64,000 nucleotides of DNA, from contig CM046882.1 of NCBI GenBank assembly GCA_025667525.1, positions 504,316,792 through 504,380,791 of the forward strand. The letters run 5' to 3'. The translations under genes were made by a program, and so were the position numbers. The stretch comes from Glebionis coronaria (Eukaryota > Streptophyta > Magnoliopsida > Asterales > Asteraceae). Below, piece by piece: positions 56,811-64,000 of this stretch; the first letter of the stretch is position 1; every line of letters starts with the position of its first letter. The notes below the pieces were generated by a model that worked only from the letters and a program-made list of their open reading frames with translations, made no database searches and had not been told where the DNA came from.

Positions 56811-59800
56811 CTAGCATTCAGTGACTAGTTTGGACTTTAAACCCATCCCTTTAGCAGACTTTATAACCAAGTCTCTAGCCAATCCCTTCGTCAAGTGACC
56901 AGCTAAGTTTTTTTGAGACCTCACAAACTCTATTGATATCACCCCATTCATGATTGGCACACGAATCATGCTATGTCTAACACCTAAGTGTCTAGACTTA
57001 CCATTGTACATTTGGCTATAAGCCTTAGCCAATGTAGCTGCACTATCACAACGGATAGATATGGGTGCCATAGGTTTAACTCACAATGGAATCTCAAGAA
57101 GCAAGTTTCTCAACCATTCAGCCTCTTTACCAACAGTTGCTAGAGCCACAAATTCAGATTCCATTGTTGAAGCAGTAATGCAAGTTTGCTTCTTGGATGC
57201 CCAAGAAATTGCACCACCACCAAGAAGGAATACCCAGCCACTTGTGGATGAATTATCCTCAGTATTGCTGATCCAACTTGCATCAGTGTAACCTTCCAAC
57301 ACTGAAGGATATCCAGTATATGACAAACAATAATCTATTGTTCCTTTCAAATACTTTAGTACCCTCTGTATTGCTTGCCAATGCTGAGTACTAGGATTAC
57401 TAGTGTACCTACTCAGTTTACCCACTGCAAAAGCAATATCAGGCCTAGTACTAGTCATGGCATACATCAAGCAACCAATCACCCTAGAATACTCAAGCTG
57501 GGAGACAGCCTGACCATTGTTAGGCATTAGTTTCTCACTTGTATCCATAGGTGTACTCACTGGAGTCCAATCAAAGTGATTGAATTTCTTCAGGACCTTC
57601 TCAATATAATGAGACTGAGAAATTACAATACCATCACTTTCATGTTTAATCCTTATGCCAAGGATAACATCAGCCTTCCCCATGTCTTTCATAGAGAACC
57701 TTGATGACAAAAACTCTTTGGTTAAATCAACCTGAACTTGGTCAGTATCAAAGATTAACATGTCATCAACATATAGGCAAATGATGACTCCTTTACCAGA
57801 TTCATCAAATTTGCTATATACACACTTGTCAGCTTGGTTAAGTAAATAACCATTAGACAAAACCACTTCATCAAACTTTTGATGCCATTGCTTAGGTGCT
57901 TGTTTGAGTCCATATAAGGACTTAATCAGTTTACACACCTTACCTTCATGACCAGGCATGATGAAACCTTGAGGTTGGTTCATATAAACCTCCTCATCTA
58001 AATCACCATTCAAGAATGTTGTCTTCACATCCATCTGATGAATAATCAGATTGTGAATGCTTGCCAAGGCAATCAACATTCTTATGGTACTTATGCGTGC
58101 TACAGGAGCATAAGTATCAAAGTAGTCTATTCCTGACTTTTGTCTAAAGCCTTGAATGACTAACCTTGCCTTGAACTTTTCAACAGTTCCATCTACCTTC
58201 ATCTTTCTTTTGAAGATCCATTTGCATCCAAGTGGATTGCAACCTGGAGGTAGATCAACCAACACCCAAGTGTTGTTGCCCATGATGGAATATATCTCAT
58301 CATTGATTGCTTCTTTCCAGAAAGCAACATCCTGGGACTTCATTGCTTCATCAAATGTTTTGGGATCATCCTCAACATTAAAGCAATAGTAGTACTGGTC
58401 AGGGACCTCATCCCTTGTTTCTTCAACTAGGTATAGTTGAAATTCAGGCCCAAAATTCTTTGGAGTCCTTTGCCTTGTGCTTATTCTAAGCTCAGGCTCA
58501 GGTTGCTGAACCACAACCTCATTAGTGACCCTTTCAGGTTCCACTGAAGCACCAATGTCCTCAGCTCCAGTAGGAGTCCTAAGGCTTAGCCTAGGGACTG
58601 ATGAGAACCTAGTCTCGTCAAAGTTAGCATCCCTTGATTCAATGATTGAGTTTATTGAAACTGAATCATTAGGTTCAATAACATAGAACCTATAAGCCTT
58701 GGAATGCTCATCATATCCAACAAAGATGAATTCAATGCCTCTTTCACCCAAGGTTTTCACCTTTGGATCAGGGAGTCTTACAACAGCCCTACAACCCCAA
58801 ACTTTGAGGTAGTTCAAGTTTGGTTTCCTTTTAGTCCAGAGTTCATAAGGGGTAATCCTGTTCCTTTTATTAGGAACCCTATTTAATAAATAGCAAGCTG
58901 TTAACATAGCTTCTCCCCAAAACCCTTGACTCAGTCCTAAGTAGGACAACATGGAGTTAACCATCTCTTTTAGTACTCTATTTTTTCTTTCAGATATACC
59001 ATTTTGTTGTGGAGTATAGGGAGCAGTTGTCTTATGATTCCAACAGACTCGAAGTACAAAGTATCCATGTACTCACCTCCCCTATCAGTCCTAAATCCTT
59101 TGATTTGGACTCCTTGTTGTGATTCAACTTCAGTTTTAAATACTTTAAATTTATCTAATGCTTCATCCTTAATATGTAACAAATAAACATAGCAAAACCT
59201 AGAAGCATCATCAATAAATGTTACCAAGTATTTCTTATTCCCTAATGAGGGAGTAGCATGCAAATCACATAGGTCACTATAGATTAGCTCCAAAACTGTA
59301 GTTTCACGTTTTACATCCTGAAATGGTTTCTTAGTAATTTTGTTCAGCATACAAGTCTGACACTTATCAGTGTCCATGTCAAAAGCTGGAATTAACCCAT
59401 CCTTAGACATATCTTGCATCCTCTTATAGTGGACATGGCCTAGTCTAGCATGCAATAGTGATGAAACACTCAGTTTAGTGGTAGTCATCAGGACAGAATC
59501 AACATTTATACTAGAATCAAAATTAAGCCTAAACATTTGATTACTCAAATAGCCAAAACCAATAAACACACCATGTTTAGATAAAACAAATTTATTAGAT
59601 TCAATCACTTGTTTATAACCACAATTATTCAAAACACTACTAGAAATCAAGTTCTTCCTAATATTAGGAACATGCAAAACATTAAACAAAGAAACAATCT
59701 TTCCAGAACTAAATTTAAGATCTACACAACCACGTCCATGCACTAGGGCTGTTGACTCATTTCCCATGTGAAGAATAGATCCATCATTCATTGACTCATA

Positions 59801-59875
59801 AGTCTTGAACCAACATCTATCTTTACACACATGTATTGTTGCTCTAGAGTCAACCCACCACGCAACATCATCATC
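56811..59875 (-). pseudogene. Copia pol: protease, integrase, RT, RNase H
   Basis: Read from right to left. The protease site is DSRATIH where DSGATIH is expected (59837-59851). Integrase starts with the zinc region HARLGHVHYKRM...CQTCMLNK (about 59465-59340) and core pieces YSDLCDLHATPS and [11 protein letters not shown] (about 59090). The frame breaks near 59030 and resumes at 58964 with [23 protein letters not shown] has [33 protein letters not shown] and the active site LYVDDMLIF (about 57785-57760). RNase [25 protein letters not shown], then TGA at 57081-57083 and the C-terminal block RHLGVRHSMIR (to 56811). The pieces around the TGA are in one frame, so that break is a point mutation. 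Confidence 0.92.
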
Positions 59876-60791
59876 CTACACAAAATAAGCTTCAGATACA
59901 TATGTAACATAATAAATCTGGAGAGATTCATTAAACATATTCTGACCTTTTGTGCCTGATCCATTAGTTTGGTTGCCAATGCTAACACCTTTGCAATCCC
60001 TTTTGAAGTGTCCAGGTTTCCCACACTTCCAACAAGCCACTGATGACTTCTTGTTAGGATTAGCTTTGGTGTTATCATGATGCTTACGTTTGCCCTTGTT
60101 GTCATTGTACCTGGTGGAGTTGTTATGCTCCACCATATTGACAACAGATGAACCAGCAACATTGTTGCTCTTTGGCTTATCACTTTCATGCACCCTGAGG
60201 GATTCCTCAATGCGCAAATGACTGCCCAACTCAACAAGAGTTAACTCCTCCTTCTTATGTTTCAAGGTGTGCTTGAAATCTTTCCAAGAAGGAGGTAGTT
60301 TGTCAATGTCACACGAGACCTGAATGGTCTCATCCATGTTCATTTTATGTTGTGTAAATCTGCCAAGTATTTCAAGAAGTTCATTGTATTGTTCCATGAC
60401 TGGTCTTGAATCAGTCATTTTGTAATTTGTGAAATCACTCACAAGGAACTTCATACTTGATGCATCCTCAGCCATATATTTGGCTTCCAAGGAATCCCAT
60501 AGTTCTTTAGCAGATTCAACATTTTGGTAAATATCAAAATAAAGAATCAGACATACCATTGAGAATTATGCCGCGACACACATAATCATCATTCTCCCAT
60601 TTGCTCTTTTTCCTCAGTTCCTCCAAAGTAGCATCATCACCACCATCAGGAATGGGAGTGGTCAGCACGTACACCACGTTCATGGTAGAAAGAAGAAAGT
60701 GCATCTTCTTCTGCCATCTCCTAAAATCAACCCCTTCAAACTTGTCCAGTTTGGAGAAGTTAGCCACCATATGCTTCATTGCCGCCGCCAT
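59876..60791 (-). pseudogene. Copia gag
   Basis: Starts at ATG 60791 (MAAAMKHMVANFSKLDKFEG), only 28 bases from the 5' LTR. The gag domain (FRRWQKKMHFLLS; NGMSDSLF) is cut by a frameshift near 60545 and continues in another frame (NVESAKELWDSLEAKY; MEQYNELLEILGRF; LPPSWKDFKHTLKHK). The zinc knuckle CWKCGKPGHFKRDC is at about 60030-59989. The frame ends with TAG at 59876-59878; pol continues in the same frame after it. Gag and pol are usually one frame in plant copia elements, so the TAG is probably a mutation. Confidence 0.9.
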
Positions 60792-60819
60792 TGATTGTCA
60801 CAGAATAATCTTCTTTGAT

Positions 60820-61441
60820 TGTTGGGGTTTACTTCGTTCTAATAGGGTGAAGATAATCAATAGCCTAACTACGTACCAACGAATGGTTACCAGATATCTC
60901 GTGAAGTCGTGTAATCACTTTCCAAAGAAGATTATTCGACCATATGCCTGGGTTAACACGAATACCTCCTTGGAATAAAACCAAAAGTTAGTTCTTGTTT
61001 TAGGCACAAATCAAGAACTCTGTGCGTGTAAGTGATTCTTGTTTCTGTCTATTTCATCATGCAAATATGATCACTATTTATAGTGATCCTAGTCCTAGAA
61101 GGATGTAACTCATAGTCAATGGTATTTAAGAGCATTAATCGGCCAATTAAGCTCATAATTACCTACATGAAAGCATAGTGGTTACATGACCATAAACCTG
61201 GTCATCAAGTCAATATTCAACCCTCATTGATTGGTCAAAGAGGTTACAAAGACTTTGTGCATCACCAAGAGCAACGTCCTAACCAGGAGCAACTTCCTAA
61301 CCAGGAGCAGCTTCCTCCTGATGAACTTTCAACCACTATATTGAGTCCAGGGAGGTCAGGGACATAATGGGTGTACACTCCGTACCTCCAAACCCATTTA
61401 CAAGTATGACTCGATCCCACAATTGCACTAAATTTCCAACA
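60820..61441 (-). repeat. 5' LTR of the minus-strand copia element
   Basis: 622 bp; three minisatellite units (about 61265-61318). Differs from the left LTR at a small number of positions. The 15-mer CAAAGAAGATTATTC at 60923-60937 is complementary to the leader at 60803-60817. Confidence 0.93.
61075..61083 (-). promoter_or_regulatory. TATA box of the copia 5' LTR
   Basis: CTATAAATA on the minus strand, inside GATCACTA-TTTA-TAGTGATC (61069-61088), an 8-bp hairpin. Confidence 0.6.
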
Positions 61442-61446
61442 AAACG

Positions 61447-62435
61447 TTCCGAAGACAAAAATAAAGGACACCAAATACTCTTGTGGTCCTCAGCGGTCTC
61501 ACATTTAACATGAGAGGTAAATCGTGTAACATCATGGATAAAAAGATACGAGATATGCTTTAACCATATGACATTTCTGTTGTATGTCTCTAATCATTGA
61601 CTAGTATTGCGACAACTCCCCCGAAGACGTGTTACGTGATACAAAAAGGAGAGATCAAAGAGACAAAGATGCAGATTGTCATCATCATATTGAAAATTGT
61701 TGTTCGAGTACGATGAAAAGATTCTATTTGAATAAAGTTTATCAATACCAATCTCACTATACGTTCATTTACCTTTCAAAATTTGTTTGTGTGAGCTTAA
61801 TCCCGAGGTGAACGCATGGAGCGATGCTGCCCTTGTGTGAGTGGACTACAAGTCAAGAGCACTGCACGTTTGTACCCGCTAAGGGCATATAGAACTGGAC
61901 CATAGATAAGGGCATATAGAAAAACAAACCAAAAAGAAGCGCAGAAAAGCAAATGATACAACACGGAAGATCACCAGACAAGGGCATATAGAACTGGACC
62001 ATAGATAAGAGCATGCGCTGAGCTATATACTGATGCCTGATAAGATAGTTACAAATACACGGTAAGCAACGTAGAGACCTGGGAACTACTTTTCTCAGAA
62101 ACTTGGTATTTGCATCCCCATAAAGATGGTGCCCGCCTAAACCTGCTAGTTCATTTCATGACAACAAAACTAATAAAGCCGAACGACTTCCATCCATTAT
62201 TTGCTACTCACACCTAACAAGCAAAATCAGAAGTTAATTTAGCTTCCAAAATACTCTTTAAGACTAACAAAACAAAAAGGATGAAATATGGGATCGCTTA
62301 AAGATGGCAACATCAGATTCAGTCGAACTAGAGAAATTCATTTCATTGAAATAGAAAAGGTCAAATATATTTACAATATTAACAACTTCAGGGTCCATTC
62401 CATTTCACAAACAGAACTTTAAACAGCAAATACGG
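61447..62435. other. Intergenic region downstream of the kinase gene
   Basis: No coding frame of note. A 30-bp direct repeat beginning AAGGGCATATAGAACTGG occurs at 61881-61910 and 61980-62009, with a third partial copy at 61908-61920. 62330-62435 is probably the 3' UTR of the minus-strand gene. Confidence 0.6.
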
Positions 62436-63405
62436 TTATCTAGCTGCAACAGAAGGTGCAGTACCATCTCTGGATAGCATATTTGCTACAGGTGATGGAA
62501 GCCACTTCGACTTACCGACAGTATTCTTCCCATCTTGGCTTCCTCTGCCACTGTCCCCACCATGAGCCCTACTCCCACGACCTTTCTTCAATCTAGAACC
62601 CATGCTATGGCCCACACTGAACCCAAACTTCATAGCCATAAGCACACCAAATGCAACCATAAGTGGTCTCACAGCCCAGTGATGATCCTCAACATGCTGA
62701 TACTTATCAACCAAAGTATGGCATGTATCAAAAGAAACATGCTCAGCTTCGGCTGGGTCAGCTAGAAACGATTTGCAGTCACCTTTAAGAGCAAATTTCC
62801 CCGGAAACTGCACAACAAGACACCCATTTGGAAGTATTTGCACAACCTTACCAGTGGCCCATATACCTTCTCGTTTATGCAGCCATGGAAACCGAGGAGT
62901 AAAAACATTTCCCTTCAATGTCACAAACTGTCCTACTGAAAAAGGATCAGCCATTTGGAGCTGATCAAAATGTCCTTTCCATAAAGTCGCTAGTCCTATA
63001 AACCCAACAGTTACGCATCCATCACGGTCTATCGAGTGTAGAATGCCAATAGATGAGTGGTTTCTATCATGGTCTGGTAAGTGAACCCAATCACCGGCGG
63101 CAAACACTGAAGTGACCCGCTCTAGAGTGGTGACGTTGACCCTTAACGGGTTGTGGATCCCTTGGACTCGAACCAAAACAAAACCATCTCGATCAGTATC
63201 TTTTTCTAAACCAACTACGGTTCCTTCAGCCACAGCCATGCTTTTGCAATTGTTTGGTGTTTTACGAGACCGAACATTATCGCCTACTTGCAGATGATCT
63301 TTTGCAAGAAACCATGTGGAGTGGCTGCTTCCAAGTGTTTTGTCCAGTGACACTCTGCTGCTTAGACCTATCCACTCTCCATCATTGAGGACAGCATCAC
63401 GGGAG
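62436..63405 (-). CDS. KOC1-like protein kinase, C-terminal exon
   Basis: Last coding exon of a host gene, read from 63405 to the stop at 62436-62438. It starts after a TTGCAG acceptor and reads DAVLNDGEWIGLSS, so the GTG at 63353 is internal and not a start. The protein has repeated SH3-like/HERC2-type units (VGDNVRSRK; DGFVLVRVQGIHNPLRV; AGDWVHLPD; VGQFVTLKG...PRFPWLHKREGIWATGKVV), then DPAEAEHV and, near the C-terminus, a hydrophobic segment (WAVRPLMVAFGVLMAMKFG, about 62665-62610) followed by a basic Gly/Ser-rich tail. This order matches the C-terminus I remember for Arabidopsis KOC1, an outer chloroplast envelope kinase linked to protein import; the identification is from memory. Wild-type in appearance: no stops. 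Confidence 0.75.
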
Positions 63406-63926
63406 CTGCAATTTCAATTCCAGTTTCAATCTCGATCCAAATTCTTTACAATGAAATCTTAAAGAAAGAAACAGCAATCATGAACATATGATAACAATAT
63501 GGTATTCATCCATGCATATACGACAGATTCACAAAATCAGAGAACTTAATATTGGCAGAGGTTGCAATTTCAACCCAAATGGGTGCATTAACCTTTTATA
63601 TTATACAAAATGGGTCAAAATGAGTAATCTTGAAGAAGAAAAAGCATCACCCAAAGTCTGTCTCTAATACACTCCCCTTCCTATTTTTATCAGTTCAGAG
63701 ATAACAAAATTTTGCTGTAATAATATCGTTTCAAAATCATAATTAACACTATTTAAATATTACAAAAGTTTAACTTCGGTAAAAAAAAAAGTGGTTACGG
63801 GCCAAACTGTCTCAGTTTGACCCACGGAGAAACTGAGTAGCTGCTCAACCTGCACACCTTGCCACTTCTAAAACTTGGTGTTAAGGGAAATGACACACAC
63901 AAATACAAACAGAAAGAGAAACTAAC
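63406..63926 (-). other. Intron of the kinase gene
   Basis: 521 bp, minus-strand donor CAAG|GTTAGT at 63926 and acceptor TTGCAG at 63406. The phase is kept: two bases of the codon lie upstream and one downstream. It contains ordinary AT-rich sequence. Confidence 0.85.
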
Positions 63927-64000
63927 CTTGCAAACGCATGCAAGATGTCTCCAATGAGCGGTCTATTCCGTAGATCATACTCAAAACAACCACTAAGAAC
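63927..64000 (-). CDS. KOC1-like protein kinase, penultimate exon (partial)
   Basis: The minus strand reads VLSGCFEYDLRNRPLIGDIL, the final helix region of a protein kinase domain with the conserved Arg-Pro (RNRP). The exon continues beyond the right edge of the window. With the next exon it gives a kinase domain followed by HERC2-type units and a C-terminal membrane segment. Confidence 0.82.

Larger units (their letters stand above)
55662..61441 (-). mobile_element. Ty1/copia retrotransposon, minus strand
   Basis: 5,780 bp with LTRs 55662-56302 and 60820-61441 (TGTTGGGGTT...TTCCAACA on the plus strand) and an exact AAACG duplication (55657-55661, 61442-61446). Gag, protease, integrase, RT and RNase H are present in copia order. 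The copy is defective: a frameshift in gag near 60545, TAG at 59876-59878, a frameshift in integrase near 59030 and TGA at 57081-57083. The next base region after the 5' LTR has no normal PBS (see finding). Pol wording is Tnt1-like, so the Tork group is possible but unproven. Confidence 0.93.

Noticed and set aside
61262..61474. Minus-strand frame with a Cys-Ser-Trp-Leu repeat
   Set aside because: It is the translation of the LTR minisatellite and the LTR end.
63112..63297. Plus-strand frames within 62535-63297
   Set aside because: Shadows of the kinase gene exon on the other strand.

Overview
This window is nuclear DNA of a flowering plant (eudicot-like). It is AT-rich and repeat-dense, and almost all of it is nested LTR retrotransposons and small DNA transposons. 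The only host gene is at the right edge, where the last exons of a receptor-like/plastid-envelope type protein kinase gene run off the window. The pol and post-pol sequences remind me of repeat families from Asteraceae genomes such as lettuce and sunflower, but that is recollection, not proof.

Layout, left to right. (1) 1-5709: 3' part of a Sirevirus-like Ty1/copia element, with the end of pol, a long decayed post-pol reading frame, the polypurine tract (PPT) and the 3' LTR. (2) 5710-6080: unassigned spacer. (3) 6081-29804: a Ty3/gypsy chromovirus arranged internal-LTR-internal-LTR. The middle LTR (8465-11484) has a PPT on its left and a primer-binding site (PBS) on its right, as expected of a tandem element. 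The second internal region is split by a 9.93-kb related element on the minus strand (16326-26255; LTRs of about 2.6 kb; target duplication CGTGG/TGTGG). (4) 30155-44924: a complete 14.77-kb Athila-like element with a perfect ATAAG target duplication, nearly identical 3.2-kb LTRs, gag, protease, RT, RNase H and integrase, and no env frame. (5) 45108-46308: two Harbinger-like MITEs sharing a TAA. (6) 46461-54522: a 4.03-kb tandem duplication carrying gag-derived pseudogene pieces, a foldback palindrome and nested MITEs. (7) 54861-55166: a Mutator-like MITE with a 9-bp duplication. (8) 55662-61441: a minus-strand Ty1/copia element with an AAACG duplication. (9) 62436-64000, minus strand: C-terminal exons of a KOC1-like kinase gene.

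No retroelement reading frame is intact. Most breaks are TAG, TAA or TGA codons at conserved Trp, Gln or Glu positions, as expected after C-to-T decay of methylated repeats, plus small indels. The most unusual structures are a cluster of short GC-rich hairpins in the chromovirus LTRs, hairpin repeats in the leaders of two diverged chromoviruses, short GT-AG interruptions in the chromovirus gag, a triplicated PPT/LTR edge, an ACGCTGAC-type motif spread through all parts of the first copia element, a tRNA-like segment inside the Athila LTRs, and a copia leader complementary to its own LTR instead of a normal PBS.
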